64,000 nt of DNA from Thiohalocapsa sp. PB-PSB1. GTDB lineage: Bacteria > Pseudomonadota > Gammaproteobacteria > Chromatiales > Chromatiaceae. The stretch lies in assembly GCA_016745215.1 (NCBI GenBank), contig CP050890.1:1426001-1490000 (forward strand). Reading direction: 5' to 3'. Under the pieces are notes generated by a model, which was not told the origin of the DNA, ran no database searches, and was given only the letters and a program-made list of their open reading frames with translations. Position 1 is the stretch's first letter. The number at the start of each line of letters is the position of its first letter. The position numbers and the translations under genes were made by a program. Of this stretch, positions 1 to 10,331 are shown in pieces.

Positions 1-3000
1 GCAATGTGCTACGCAATGAACTGGGCTCACCCACCGGTGAAGGGCAGCCTGAATTGGTGATTAGCCAGGTCGGTATCAGCCAACTGACGCCAGTGGTTAC
101 GAGTATGTATTTGCAGGATAGTGGCGGCGCTGATCTTTTGGTTGGCAGTAATCGTATACTGACGAACCCTCTATACACCACCAATCATCTCAATACCGTG
201 CCTGATTTACTGTCGGTGTCTACGGATACCGCCATTGAGGGCAATCACGGTACCTTGACCCTCGATGCATCCGGTGACTATGAATACCGTATCCCACTGG
301 CAGCCCTAAGGGATGGATTGGCAGCGGGCCAGGAACGTAAATTATACGACCGCTTTGAGTATCATCTGAATAATGAGGATGAGTCTTATGTCGAAATCGT
401 CTCGGTTTATGATTACGACACCCGAACAGCTTCTATTATGGCTGATGGCATAGCCCTGGATACGTCCTATGACGATACGTCAGGAGCGGAAGCCTTTTAT
501 GCCAGCGGCGATCTGTCTCCTCTTTCCGGGGATGGCTCAAACTCATACACAGTCACTCACTCAGGCCTGTCTCACCCCAGCGTTCAGGTGCTCGACACAC
601 CCTTGGATCCAGCCGCTATTATCGACGGGCTGGATATCCTTCTGAGCACGCTTCAGGCCGGATACTACGATGCCTCCGTGCCGGTATTGGGTCGTATGGG
701 GGGCGACGGCAGTGGAACCGATTCTGGGAATTCCGACCAATCCCACGTACCTTCCTTCGCCGATGACTTGTTAGCGGTTATCGAGAGTGAGATTACGGGC
801 GCCCCTCAACTTAGCCTTTATGGTTTGATTGAAACCTTCAGGAAATCCATCGAAACGCTTTTTGGCGAGGCCGGTATTCCGATGACAGTACCGGTGCTGG
901 ATACCGAAAAAGTCGCGTTCAGATTAGGCTTTACCTCGGGATTCGAGTTTGTCGACACAAACTTTGAAAGTGATCTGGGTATGCCTGGGTTCGGAGAAGT
1001 TGCCGGCGAGTTTCGAGCGGGCATGCGGGTGTCGCTGAATGCGGTGTTCGGCATCAAGTTTCGCTCCTACGTCGAAGAAGCGGGTAGCTACAAGTGGAAG
1101 CCCAAACCCTTCGTCGTGACGGATAGCGCGGCCTTGGCGGTGCTGGCTTCAGGCCCCGAGTCAGACCCGGTCGACCTCTATCCGGTGACCACCTTCGAAG
1201 GCGCGGCTATATGGCCAACGGGATTGACTTTTGATTTGGATGAGCCGCCTGGTGCCTTGGCCTATCCCGCACCGGACAATGAAATTGATCTCAATTACGT
1301 GGTTGAGGGAATTGATGTCCGCTGGGAGATTCCGGAAGATAATTTCTTCAATGAAATCCACGGTTACGTTGGCTACGGTGATGAGGACAAAGAAGTCCGG
1401 TTCATTACCATTTCTATCGAACAACCGGGTGGAATCGGTGCGGCCAGCAGCGATGTGATGACACATATTGCGGCAAGGGCTGATCCCGAAGAACTTTTAA
1501 GTATGCCAGGCAAGGGAAACAGTGAAAAAGCGAAGGCAGTAAGGGCTGTATTGGAGAGTATACTGGGTCAGGAGATGGATTTTGACAACCGAAAAATCGG
1601 CTCCAGTATCTATGGTGGCTCACAGGGCGGTGGTCATACACTGGATGTGACTTTTAAAGTGACCATACAGAAGAAGACCGATGCAACCCCGTTTTCTCTG
1701 AGTCGACAAACCTTTGAGGCCGATGTATACATCGTCTCCGCAACACCGGATAAAGAGATAGAACCCTGGCTGGCGCTGGGTGATACAGGAGGTAATTGGA
1801 CGATGCTAAGAGCCGGTCAATCCATGCAAAATCCGGATAGCAATGCGCTCGTAATTGATTGCGTGAGAAGCGGGCAATACCGCTGTAAGCCAAAGAATCA
1901 GGTGACGGTGAAGACCAACGAGGGCGGAGCAGGCAAGTCCTTTCCGCCGACCAGGGAATTGTCCACCGTATTCGATGGCAAGAAGAAAGTATCCTACCCG
2001 ATCGAGACCGATGTGGGAACCATTACCTTGACCGGAGAATTGGTATCAGCGACGCCTCAGAACATGGTGAAATGGAGTTGGAAATTCTCTTCGCTGGAGG
2101 ATTACGCGAAGAGCAAAACAGACAACAATGACCAGAAATGGAAGGAAGGGTTTGCCAAGGCGAAAGTGCGCATTGAGGAGGAAGGAACCCAAAATAACAA
2201 AGAGTCCTGGTATGTGATCAGTAAGTGGCCCGTGGTGTTTCAACGTGGAGAGAAAACGCCTGCCAAACCGATTGGTTTTGATCCGGTGACCAAGATCAGC
2301 GGTGAACTATGGGGGGATTTCTTCTTTGAAGGGGAAATCAGGCTGTTTGTTATGAAAGGCGAGATTAAACAGGCCTATACCCAGCCGATCAACGATCCCT
2401 CCTATACCAAAGTGGATCCGAAGACCCAACCCGCCAAAATGTACAAAGAACTGGTGGGGGACTATTCGGCCCGGGATAAAGTGGTAGCGATACCGGAAGA
2501 TACCGATGGTGGTGGTACGGGCGGTTCCGGGGAGCCCGGCGATGGCGACTGGGCAGTCACCGGCAAGGCGGTTCCAGGCAAATACGGCACGCTCTTTATC
2601 GGTAGTGATGCGAGCTTTACCTATGTCTTGAGACGGGAATTGCTGGTTGAAGGCGACCCTGATGCAGGTACGGGTGGGTTTGAATTGAACTGTAGTGATG
2701 ACAATATGCCCGCCATGGTGGAGCAAGTGCCCCAGGGTCCGGCGGAGTTGCAGATTTGCGAGCTCATTCGAGATGCAGATCCGCTGTATTGGGACGGGGT
2801 GAGCGCTGAGGTATTCAATGCGCAGGGTTACTACATTGCCTGTCCCCAACTGACTGAGGTTAAAAGTGGCAGTCCGTGTACCGTATTCGGGCGGCGAATC
2901 ACCCAGTCCGATGAAAGCAAAGATACCCTCAAAGGCAAAGGCGTGCCGAGTCTGGAATCGGCATTGGACTATGCCGAACAAGGGGTTCCCGGATGGGAGA

Positions 3001-5411
3001 GCGCGCCCAAGTTGAACCACAACAAGTGGCTGAAGGAGCTCTATGATTTCGTGAGCTCAACTGATCCTGAAGTGCCCCCCGATCTTGCGGAAGTGTTCCG
3101 GGATGAGTTTTTTATTGCGACTAAAGGGGATTCGGTCTTCAGGAAAGTGATGATTACGCTGGAAGCAGATGATGGGTTTAGCCTGAAGATTGACGGTGAA
3201 AAAGATTTTGAATCTATTTTGGCGAGTGATTTAAATGGCGATTCAAGTAACAAGAGTTGGAGTGGGAAGATTCTCGCTATTCACGGTCTTGCCACTGTTG
3301 ACGAAACCTCGCCCAGCAACATTCAACCCATGGCCAAAATTCGGGCCTACGTTGAAGCGGCGCTCAGAAGTCTGGAGAGAACGACTCCGGATCCTTATGA
3401 CATTCAGGATGGTCTGACCTGGTTATATGGCGAAGAGAGAGAGAAGCAAAGAAGTTACCTCCGCTTTACCCTAGGCGGTGATGCCGCGATGTTTGCGGAA
3501 ATTTCGACTAAGCTTGGTGCAACCACTGACACTCCGCTGCCTGGTGTAGTCGGTAAACTCGGTTTGATTGCCCGCTGGGCGAAAGTGTCTGATCGCTCCG
3601 ATGTTGCGGGCGCCGGAGGAGAGTTTATTTTCGGTATCTATGACTTTGGTATTGATCTGGGAAGCTATGTGACGGAGCAACTGATGAAGCCTCTCTCCCA
3701 TGTGAGTAATATCTTTGAGCCTATACGTCCTGTTGCCAACGCGATCAATTCCGACTTAAGGGTATTCAGCGAGCTGAATCTGGAGCCGGTCTTCGATAGC
3801 AACAATGACGGCAGAGTGACGATTCTGGAAGTGCCGACCCCCTATCTCGAGAAGAAGAATACGCCGGAGGCAAACCGACAACTCGAGATGCTCAAGCGGA
3901 TTAATTACTGGATGGCATTTGCCGCTGACATTTTCCATTTAATCGACATGTCGGTGGACTTGGGCGAGGAACTGTCAGGTGCCAAGGCCTTGCAGGATCC
4001 GGTGATGTCCAGCGACGGCTACGTGATCAAACCCGAGGATATTCGGGTCGCGCCGGTGCAATCCGATTCGGGGCTGGGTAAGGTCTCCAACAAGCTGATC
4101 CCCTATGTGGATAGCCACGGCACGATCATTCTGGGTACAACACTCGGGTATCAGGTCACGAGAACTCTGGGAGGTCCTCCAGTCAGTTCGGGCACGGTGA
4201 GAGAGGTCAATTCCGAAAAAGGTGAAAAGACCTATGCCAACAAAGTCCCCAATAGCAGCATGCAGAAAACCCGTAACCGCATGCAATCCTGGCAAAACAG
4301 TGGTGTTGTCTATTTTCCGATCCTGGAAAATCCGCTCAATTTGCTCCAAATCCTTTTTGGCGATCCCGCCGAGTTGTTTGTGATCAATGCGCCGCCTTTT
4401 AGTCTGGATGCTCCGATCTACGAGAAAAAATTCCGTATTCCCGAGGTGCCGATCTTTTATGGCAAGGTCGGAGGCTACTTCGAACTGTTGTCGGATATCG
4501 AGTTTGGGGTAGACACGGCAGGATTGATGGAATCAATCTGTGGCACGGATTCTCCCTATGCGGTTTGGGATTGTGCCGATGCCAAAAAAGATATGACCCC
4601 CGGCGAGCGTGTGGGCAGGGTGTTGAATTCAATTTATATGCGGGATTGGACGCCAACCAGCTATCAGGCCGGTGGCGACACCATCATCGGCAGCAAGCCC
4701 TGGAGTGGTATCGAGCGTCAATTATCGGATAAGACCGTATTCGATCTGCACGAACTGTCCGGTGACATTAATTTTAAGGTTGGTGCTGGTGTCGATTTGG
4801 GCGTTGCCGGTAGCGGTTTTGAAGGTGGCCCGGGCGTGGGCGGTGGTATTGATCTGACTGATCTCTGTGAGTCTACCGCGCCGGAAGATTGTCAACCCTG
4901 GTTAGAACCGGGAGTGCCACAGCCATTCTACGATGGTCGCATAAGAGCCTATGATTTTCTGGATCAGCTCTCTAAAGGCCTTAAGGAAACCTTCAGTATC
5001 AAATTCGATTTGTATGTGGAATTCGATTCCTACATAGAAATGTTTGAGCAACGGGTGTGGGAGACCACGATCGGTTACTTCCCCTTGTTCACCATTGATG
5101 AGGATGGAATGCACTGGGTTGGCGGTGGCAGAAGCGCAGCGGACAATCCGCTCGTGGGTGGACTGGCATTCTTCGACGCCAACGGCAACGGCTTCCCCGA
5201 CAGGCACGAACCTCGCGGTTTCACTGATCCGCAAGGACGTGTCGCGTTGGATATCCCCTTCGCGATCTTCGATAAAAATGGGGATCGAAAAATCGATGAA
5301 CGCGATGGGGTGATTGTGCTAATGGATGGGGTTGACGGCAAAACCGGTCAGCCTCAGCGCGATGTCCTGAAGGCGGCGCCGAAGTATCGGGTGATTGAAG
5401 CGGGTGATTGA
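1..5411 (+). CDS. Very large VCBS-like secreted/surface protein, 3' part (5'-truncated by window)
   Basis: The frame is open from the left edge, so about 1800 residues of the C-terminal part are visible and the real start lies upstream. Near visible residues 70-125 there is a VCBS/cadherin-like segment (GTLTLDASGDYEYRI, then DRFEYHLNNEDESYVEIV). A second, weaker one follows near residues 855-880 (GKYGTLFIGSDASFTYVL), just after a Gly/Asp-rich linker. Calcium-loop-like stretches occur at DSNNDGRVTILEV and near the C terminus (FFDANGNGFPDRHEPRGF, then IFDKNGDRKIDERDG). No transmembrane anchor or LPXTG motif is seen. This fits a large exported adhesin or matrix protein, but no catalytic motif is visible and no named family was recognised for most of its length. 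GC is clearly lower than in the 45-59 kb surface-protein block, so the two loci have different histories. Confidence 0.75.
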   Translation, partial: NVLRNELGSPTGEGQPELVISQVGISQLTPVVTSMYLQDSGGADLLVGSNRILTNPLYTTNHLNTVPDLLSVSTDTAIEGNHGTLTLDASGDYEYRIPLAALRDGLAAGQERKLYDRFEYHLNNEDESYVEIVSVYDYDTRTASIMADGIALDTSYDDTSGAEAFYASGDLSPLSGDGSNSYTVTHSGLSHPSVQVLDTPLDPAAIIDGLDILLSTLQAGYYDASVPVLGRMGGDGSGTDSGNSDQSHVPSFADDLLAVIESEITGAPQLSLYGLIETFRKSIETLFGEAGIPMTVPVLDTEKVAFRLGFTSGFEFVDTNFESDLGMPGFGEVAGEFRAGMRVSLNAVFGIKFRSYVEEAGSYKWKPKPFVVTDSAALAVLASGPESDPVDLYPVTTFEGAAIWPTGLTFDLDEPPGALAYPAPDNEIDLNYVVEGIDVRWEIPEDNFFNEIHGYVGYGDEDKEVRFITISIEQPGGIGAASSDVMTHIAARADPEELLSMPGKGNSEKAKAVRAVLESILGQEMDFDNRKIGSSIYGGSQGGGHTLDVTFKVTIQKKTDATPFSLSRQTFEADVYIVSATPDKEIEPWLALGDTGGNWTMLRAGQSMQNPDSNALVIDCVRSGQYRCKPKNQVTVKTNEGGAGKSFPPTRELSTVFDGKKKVSYPIETDVGTITLTGELVSATPQNMVKWSWKFSSLEDYAKSKTDNNDQKWKEGFAKAKVRIEEEGTQNNKESWYVISKWPVVFQRGEKTPAKPIGFDPVTKISGELWGDFFFEGEIRLFVMKGEIKQAYTQPINDPSYTKVDPKTQPAKMYKELVGDYSARDKVVAIPEDTDGGGTGGSGEPGDGDWAVTGKAVPGKYGTLFIGSDASFTYVLRRELLVEGDPDAGTGGFELNCSDDNMPAMVEQVPQGPAELQICELIRDADPLYWDGVSAEVFNAQGYYIACPQLTEVKSGSPCTVFGRRITQSDESKDTLKGKGVPSLESALDYAEQGVPGWESAPKLNHNKWLKELYDFVSSTDPEVPPDLAEVFRDEFFIATKGDSVFRKVMITLEADDGFSLKIDGEKDFESILASDLNGDSSNKSWSGKILAIHGLATVDETSPSNIQPMAKIRAYVEAALRSLERTTPDPYDIQDGLTWLYGEEREKQRSYLRFTLGGDAAMFAEISTKLGATTDTPLPGVVGKLGLIARWAKVSDRSDVAGAGGEFIFGIYDFGIDLGSYVTEQLMKPLSHVSNIFEPIRPVANAINSDLRVFSELNLEPVFDSNNDGRVTILEVPTPYLEKKNTPEANRQLEMLKRINYWMAFAADIFHLIDMSVDLGEELSGAKALQDPVMSSDGYVIKPEDIRVAPVQSDSGLGKVSNKLIPYVDSHGTIILGTTLGYQVTRTLGGPPVSSGTVREVNSEKGEKTYANKVPNSSMQKTRNRMQSWQNSGVVYFPILENPLNLLQILFGDPAELFVINAPPFSLDAPIYEKKFRIPEVPIFYGKVGGYFELLSDIEFGVDTAGLMESICGTDSPYAVWDCADAKKDMTPGERVGRVLNSIYMRDWTPTSYQAGGDTIIGSKPWSGIERQLSDKTVFDLHELSGDINFKVGAGVDLGVAGSGFEGGPGVGGGIDLTDLCESTAPEDCQPWLEPGVPQPFYDGRIRAYDFLDQLSKGLKETFSIKFDLYVEFDSYIEMFEQRVWETTIGYFPLFTIDEDGMHWVGGGRSAADNPLVGGLAFFDANGNGFPDRHEPRGFTDPQGRVALDIPFAIFDKNGDRKIDERDGVIVLMDGVDGKTGQPQRDVLKAAPKYRVIEAGD

Positions 5412-5430
5412 AGCGAGTGATTGTTTGGGC

Positions 5431-5452
5431 GACTGACGGGATAATGTCAGTC
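5431..5452. other. Hairpin downstream of the large surface-protein gene
   Basis: GACTGAC and GTCAGTC form a perfect 7-bp stem around an 8-nt loop, 20 nt after the stop codon. There is no T-run, so it is at best a weak or factor-dependent terminator. The last codons and the bases just after the stop contain three imperfect copies of a 12-bp unit (gggtgattgaag). Confidence 0.35.
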
Positions 5453-5607
5453 CATAGGAAGGAGTCAGGTCTTGCAATCACGCATTACCTCAAGATGCCT
5501 TGAATACCGGAATGTACTACCTGGCCCCTTTGCCTGCGACGACCTCGACAGCGGCCCCGTGAACGCCGGGATTCCCCCGGGCCATCGCCTGTAACTTCAA
5601 TAACGGC

Positions 5608-5703
5608 ATGCGCTTCGAGTGGGACGAGCAGAAGAGCAACGCATACCGGGCCAAGCACGGCGTGCGCTTCGAGACCGCACGCCTGGTCTTCGACGATCCC
5701 CGG
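5608..5703 (+). pseudogene. BrnT-type toxin, N-terminal fragment
   Basis: The reading frame starts MRFEWDEQKSNAYRAKHGV and continues FETARLVFDDP, which matches the conserved N terminus of BrnT ribonuclease toxins (F-x-W-D-x-x-K, then K-H-G-V-x-F). After about 32 residues the similarity stops at a junction with sequence that reads as glycogen phosphorylase on the opposite strand. The C-terminal two thirds and any BrnA antitoxin are absent, so this is a dead fragment. Confidence 0.6.
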
Positions 5704-5717
5704 GCACTCCTTCCCAG

Positions 5718-5875
5718 TGGCCGATGCCTCCTTGCCGGCGGTGGAGATCTGCTCGGAAAGGTCGGTCCCGGGGGTGATGATCTCCATGGCGGATACCCGA
5801 TAATCCGGGAGGAAGGCCCTGGTCGCCCGGGAGCTGATCGACCGCGGCGAGGTCGGCGGTCTCGCCATCCCCTGC
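5718..5875 (-). pseudogene. Glycogen phosphorylase fragment
   Basis: Read on the minus strand, one frame gives AFLPDYRVSAMEIITPGTD followed by LSEQISTAGKEASATG. This is the highly conserved C-terminal signature of glycogen/maltodextrin phosphorylases (FLPDY-V, DLSEQISTAGKEASGTGNMK, around the pyridoxal phosphate site). Only about 40-50 residues remain, joined to the BrnT fragment on one side and an IS91-type remnant on the other. It is a recombination scrap, not a working glgP. An intact glgA lies elsewhere in the window. Confidence 0.6.
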
Positions 5876-6082
5876 CCACCCCACCTGGCTGAACGGCAGG
5901 TGGGTGGCCGGCGAGGGCTCCCGCGCGAAGCTGGGCCTTGTCGCCGCGCCCGATCAGATCCGTTACCCCCATCACATCCTTCCTCTGCCGCACCCGACAG
6001 AGTTGCCCACGTGAGTCGATCCACCCAGTAACCGAGCGACCTGGCGCCATGGCACTGGGTCGCTGCCCGCGGGACCCGAGCG

Positions 6083-7038
6083 ATGGCCAGCGCCGCGGCG
6101 CAAGCGGGCACCAGCGCGCCCTACCGCAGTCGCCGTCCGGAGCGCACGCCCCTGTATCAGGTGGTACAGGAATGGCTGACCACGTATCTGGAGCCGGCGC
6201 GGCAGGAGGATTGGGACGGCGATGCCGTTCCGCCGTACGTCGAGCGCGAATTTCGCCGCTTCCTCGAATGCGGCATCCTCGCCTGCGGTTTTGCGCGCGC
6301 CTACGGCGACGCCTGCGGTCGCGATTTCCTCGTCGCCTTCTCCTGCAAGGGGCGCGGTGTCTGTCCGTCCTGCATGGCGCGGCGCATGGCGGAGACGGCG
6401 GCGCATCTCGTGGACCACGTCTTCCCCGCCCTGCCGGTGCGCCAGTGGGTCATCTCGTTTCCCAAGCGCTTGCGCTACTTCCTGCAGCGCGACCCGGCGG
6501 TCCGCAGCGCCGCACTGCGCATCGTGCTGCGCGTCATCGAACAGGCCCCTTCAGGAGCGAAGCCCCGGGTCCGGTCCGACCGCCCAGATCGGCGCCGTCG
6601 CCTTCATCCACCACTTCGGCGCCTCCCTCAACGAGCACACCCATTTCCATGCCTCCGCGTCATCGACGGCGTCTTCGCAGGGGCGGAGGACGACTCACCG
6701 ATCGCCTTCTTCGAAGCCACGGCCATGGAGGCGTCGACGGTCGCCGCTGCGCATTCCACCATTAGCCGCCGCGTCCTGCGCCTGTACGAGGTGTTTCCGC
6801 TGCTCTGCCCGTCATGTGGGGCACCGATGCGGATCATCGCGTTCATTGCCCCGATACCCCGACGACCGGTAAGATCCTGGACCACATCGGTGAGCCTTCC
6901 ACACCACCACCGCTCGCCACCGCCCGCGGCCCGCCCGGCTCGGACAGCGAGGAGACGACCCGGGAGGATCCGAGCTGGGGACCCCCTCCGGTCGATCCCG
7001 AGCCCGATTACGACCACGATCAAAGCGTTTCATGGTGA
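6083..7038 (+). pseudogene. IS91-family (HUH) transposase remnant
   Basis: Pieces of an IS91/IS1294-type rolling-circle transposase are spread over three frames. The N-terminal part has the zinc-ribbon-like signature (AFSCKGRGVCPSCMARRMAE, then QWVISFPKRLRYFL). The HUH region is seen as FGASLNEHTHFH in another frame. The C-terminal part (PLLCPSCGAPMRIIAFI, then KILDHIGEP) runs to a QSVSW-type end at about 7038. Frameshifts near 6550, 6650 and 6860, together with a missing internal segment, make it non-functional. Confidence 0.75.
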
Positions 7039-7690
7039 CCGCGGCTTCTTGCGCCCGGAGACCGTGACGGTACCGACTGCGCCGGTGACGGCAGCCGTGC
7101 GTGATTTTTCCGCGTGAACGGCATCTTTCCGCCCGTCAGACCTTGGTTCGATGGCAGATTTTACCCTCTGGAGCCAGATTTTACCCTCTGGAGCCGATCT
7201 CGACGGTGGCGAAGGGCCTTGACGCCTTGAAGGCACCGGCCGATACTTCACCAGACGCGGTTGGATTTCCTAGCCTTTCATCCACACCCCTTCATCCCGA
7301 ACTGACTTCGGCCGAGGTCGGCGATATCCTCGCCGCGCTCCCCAGCGACTGCGTCCAAGGCCGCACCGCTGCAGTCCTGCACCGATTCGGCATAGGACCA
7401 AGGTCCAGCCCTTTCAAGGTGTAGTGGCCCCACCAAGCAATTTCGCTGTTGAGACATGTGGATGCTTGGGGTCATAGATGGGTTTGGGCTTTGGCTTTTT
7501 CGGCCCGCGCTTGTTTTTTCGAAACTTGCTGGTCATAACGGATTCTGTTGACGAGCTGGCGAAATGCCCTGGAAGACTGTTTCCGACTAAGAGATGCTGA
7601 AGGTTACAATAACGAACTCGACATCTCGCTACCCGGAGACAGCATGAATACTGTACTGGTTCTCCCAAAAGAGGATACCGAACCATCCGA
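7039..7690. other. Gene-free scrambled region with small coding scraps
   Basis: No intact gene is visible. A perfect 20-bp tandem duplication (agattttaccctctggagcc) sits at 7156-7195. On the plus strand, about 7250-7350, a short frame with PLHPELTSAEVGDILAAL resembles the C-terminal end of DegT/DnrJ-type aminotransferases, but it is too short to be sure. On the minus strand, 7414-7536, a 40-codon very basic frame begins MTSKFRKNKRGPKKPKPKP and may be the start of another lost element gene. Confidence 0.4.
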
Positions 7691-8647
7691 TTACCGCTGG
7701 CGAAGGACGCCTACGAACGCTTCCTGAGCGATAACGCCTATTGCCGAATGCAACTCGATGAGCTGTATCGGCAGCATCCGGAACTGTTTCCCGCGGGTTG
7801 GGAGGCGATTGAAGCGCGGCTGCGGTCGATTGCCAAACAATACAAACTCGACAGCCATGTGCTGTTCGACGTCAGTGAGGCTGGATTCAGCTATCACATC
7901 AGCGACCAGCAGACGGCACTTGCAGCGGCCGTCGACGGATTCCGTCAAGCGCTCGAACGTATCCGCATCCTTGTCGAGCAGGGCAAGTACGGCGGCCGCG
8001 ACAAGATCGGCGTGCGCCTCGGCAAAGTGATCGACAAATACAAGGTCGGCAAGCACTTCGTCCTCGACATCCGAGAGGATGGCTTTGCATTCCAACGCGA
8101 TGAGCGCAAAATTGCCGAGGAAGCGGCTCTCGATGGAATGTCTATCATCCGCACCAGCATCGATAGCAACCGCATGTCAACCGCGCAAGCGGTGCTCAGC
8201 TACAAGAGCCTCAGCCAAGTCGAGCGTGCCTTCCACTCGCTCAAGACGGTTGATCTCAAGGTCCGTCCCATTCATCACCACTTAGGGGACAGGGTGCGCG
8301 CGCACATTTTTCTCTGTATGCTCGCTTATTGCGTCGAATGGCATATGCGCGAGGCATGGCGCCCTCTGCTGTTCTGCGATGAAGACATCGAAGTCAAGGC
8401 GCAACGTGACCCTGTTGTTCCCGCAGAACGTTCGGATGCGGCCCTGGAGAAAATCCATTCCAAGACGCTCGCCGACGGCACCCCGGCACACAGTTTCCAG
8501 TCACTGCTGAATGCACTCAGCGGCATCGTTCTCAACACCGTCAGGGTTCCGGGAAGCTTTGACGATACGGCGACGTTCGACATCGTCACCACCCCTGACC
8601 ACACCCAGCAACGCGCCCTCGATCTGCTGCAGAAAATCCAGATGTAG
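7685..8647 (+). pseudogene. IS1634-family transposase, 5'-truncated remnant
   Basis: From about residue 55 of the frame opening at 7748, the protein matches the C-terminal half of IS1634-type DDE transposases: GADKIGxRxGKVIxKYKV-like (RDKIGVRLGKVIDKYKVGKH), QVERAFHSLKTVDLKVRP, and RAHIFLCMLAYCVEWHMR. The first catalytic aspartates and the N terminus are missing. The leading residues (SDNAYCRMQLDELYRQHPEL) look like the start of a different transposase type, fused in frame at about 7830. The chimera keeps an open frame to 8647 but lacks a complete catalytic core. Confidence 0.7.
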
Positions 8648-8724
8648 GCAGCACCAACAGGCTCTTTTTTTCATATCCCGCTGATAGATAAGGAAATTGC
8701 GTCTGATCAATTTAGGAACTTCAG

Positions 8725-8964
8725 ACTAAAACAAGCGCTTCCCGGTTTATGGATGCATAGTCGGTGTCGGGGTCGGTGTCGGGGTCGGTGTCAAGGTCGG
8801 AATCAGGGATTGGTATCGAGCTGGCTGTTTTGATCGATGAGCGGATTCGATTCCGATTCCGATAGCGACCCGGACACCGATGAGGCTTCCCCAGTGCGTT
8901 CGATGAAGCAATCCAAGACCCGGAATCGGTTTGGCATCAAAACTCAGGACATTTCGACAGCCTA
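8725..8964 (+). repeat. Family-1 hexamer-core element, copy A (left end truncated)
   Basis: This is the same sequence as the intact element at 62075-62320, but it lacks the first 24-25 bases including the left TIR. It keeps the GGTGTC/GGGGTC hexamer tract (8760-8800) and the right terminus ATTTCGACAGCCTA. It lies inside the 1.8-kb direct duplication and has one extra 12-bp hexamer pair compared with copy B. Confidence 0.8.
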
Positions 8965-8974
8965 GGCCACAGCC

Positions 8975-9225
8975 TTCTCGACAAATGAACTGAAGATATC
9001 CCAGGGAGCAACCCGCTCAGCGCGACTTGATCGGGATCGGGATCGGGATCGGGATCGAAAAAACATGACATCAGGGCGTGAAAAACCTGATGTTTGTTGG
9101 GCGGACGTTTGCTGGGCGGATCTTTGCTGGGCGGACATTTATTGGGCACTGCTTTCAAACAATATGAATCGAGCTTCATTCTGGTTGAATAGCCGAACAT
9201 TCTACGCAGGCAACACCCCTTCGTA
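8975..9225 (+). repeat. Family-3 hexamer-core element, copy A
   Basis: It contains (GGGATC)n at 9029-9058, a CATCAGG/CCTGATG hairpin, and a 15-bp unit around TTGCTGGGCGGA repeated about three times. It ends near the string gaacattct. Near-identical to 11352-11602 and related to 33418-33820 and 24557-24716. Open frames across it give only low-complexity peptides such as PDPDPDPD and are not taken as genes. Confidence 0.7.
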
Positions 9226-9419
9226 CTTCGTGGTGAATCTTCTTCATGATGGATTTCCGGAATACTGTCCCGGTCTCAGCGCTTGGGTTGTAACCCGCCC
9301 AGCGCTTCCCGATCCCGACCAGAAACGCATCCTTCGCCCTCTGGGCGTGGCATCCTGTGCACAAGGCCTGAATACTGTCACGATTTTTCCAGCGTGGGAG
9401 CAAGGGCGGAACGACTGGC

Positions 9420-10331
9420 TCAGCCGTCGTCGCCAAAGACCTCCTCGAGGCTTGCGGCATCGAGCACGCGCCGCCCCCAGGTCAGTAGCCGCTCGGCGTC
9501 GGCTTGCTCCAGCCGGCGCACGACGGACTGCGGCAATGGACCGAACCGCTCCTCGAGCTGGCCGCGGACAATCATGCTGGCGCCGCGCGCCTCGCCGCGG
9601 CGTTCGACAAAACTGACATAAGGCATCTTTAGGCGCTCCTCGATTTGGAAGATTGCATCGGTGTATTTCAGCTCCAGCGGCTCGGGTAGCTTCAGCACCC
9701 AGTCGATGAAGCGATAGAGATCGATGATCTGTTGTTTGGACAGTCCACGCTCGTAAAGTCGGCGGGTCAGCGCGAGCTTGCGGTGGTAGCGGGCGTTGGC
9801 GTCTGCACGGGTCGCCAAAGCGGCCAGGTGAGCCAGGACGACGGTGGCGAAGGGGTTGAGGTCCGCCATCAGCTCGGTTTCGCGTCCGGCGTAGGCGAGC
9901 AGCTTGACGCTCGGGAATTCCAGTGCGAGTCGGGTGCCCCAGCAGCCGATCTGGAATTGCCTGGGTTGCCAATTCGCTTTAGTGTCCGCCAGTACGGCGA
10001 AGCTCGCCAGATCGCAGCCATAGCGATCGTAGATGCGATAGGCGTAGGTGAACATCCGCCGCGGGAAGCCAGTCTCGGGTTCGCCCTGGACCTCGATGTG
10101 GACCAGCACCCAGGCATCGGTGCCATCCAGACGCCTGACCTTCAGCAGCTTGTCGGCATAGCGCCGACCCAGCTCGGCATCTTGTACGACCTGTGCCAGT
10201 TCCTTGTCCAGTGGCACGAAGCCCCGCGACCAGTCCACCTCGCTGGCCGCTTGCGGAAAGAAGAAGGCCATGAAGTCCGGGAAGTAGCCGTCTAGGATGT
10301 CTTTCCAGGGGCTGTCATAAGCGTCTGGCAT
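9420..10331 (-). CDS. DUF4351 / Rpn-like PD-(D/E)XK nuclease-related protein, copy 1
   Basis: A 303-residue protein starting MPDAYDSPWKDILDGYFPDF. The N-terminal two thirds is the transposase-like nuclease fold of Rpn/PDDEXK proteins. The predicted core is D-A-W-V-L-V-H-I-E-V-Q-G (residues 73-84), followed by RMFTYAYRIYDRYG. The C-terminal 60 residues (GQLEERFGPLPQSVVRRLEQ, then LLTWGRRVLDA) are the DUF4351 domain. Between the domains is a short RRGEARG segment, which is the site of expansion in copy 2. Such proteins are common, multi-copy and poorly understood in Chromatiales and cyanobacteria; a role in recombination has been shown for Rpn relatives. It is flanked by family-3 repeat DNA and lies in the duplicated segment. 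Confidence 0.85.
   Translation of the reverse strand: MPDAYDSPWKDILDGYFPDFMAFFFPQAASEVDWSRGFVPLDKELAQVVQDAELGRRYADKLLKVRRLDGTDAWVLVHIEVQGEPETGFPRRMFTYAYRIYDRYGCDLASFAVLADTKANWQPRQFQIGCWGTRLALEFPSVKLLAYAGRETELMADLNPFATVVLAHLAALATRADANARYHRKLALTRRLYERGLSKQQIIDLYRFIDWVLKLPEPLELKYTDAIFQIEERLKMPYVSFVERRGEARGASMIVRGQLEERFGPLPQSVVRRLEQADAERLLTWGRRVLDAASLEEVFGDDG

Noticed and set aside
8937..9200. Small protein with PDPDPDPD and cysteine/lysine-rich repeats (also 11314-11577)
   Set aside because: It is read entirely from the hexamer tract and 15-bp tandem units of a family-3 element. There is no ribosome site, and diverged copies do not keep the frame.
9732..10295. 187-codon plus-strand frame opposite the DUF4351 gene (also 12133-12696)
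   Set aside because: It is the shadow of the real minus-strand gene. The minus strand shows the conserved nuclease-like and DUF4351 sequence.
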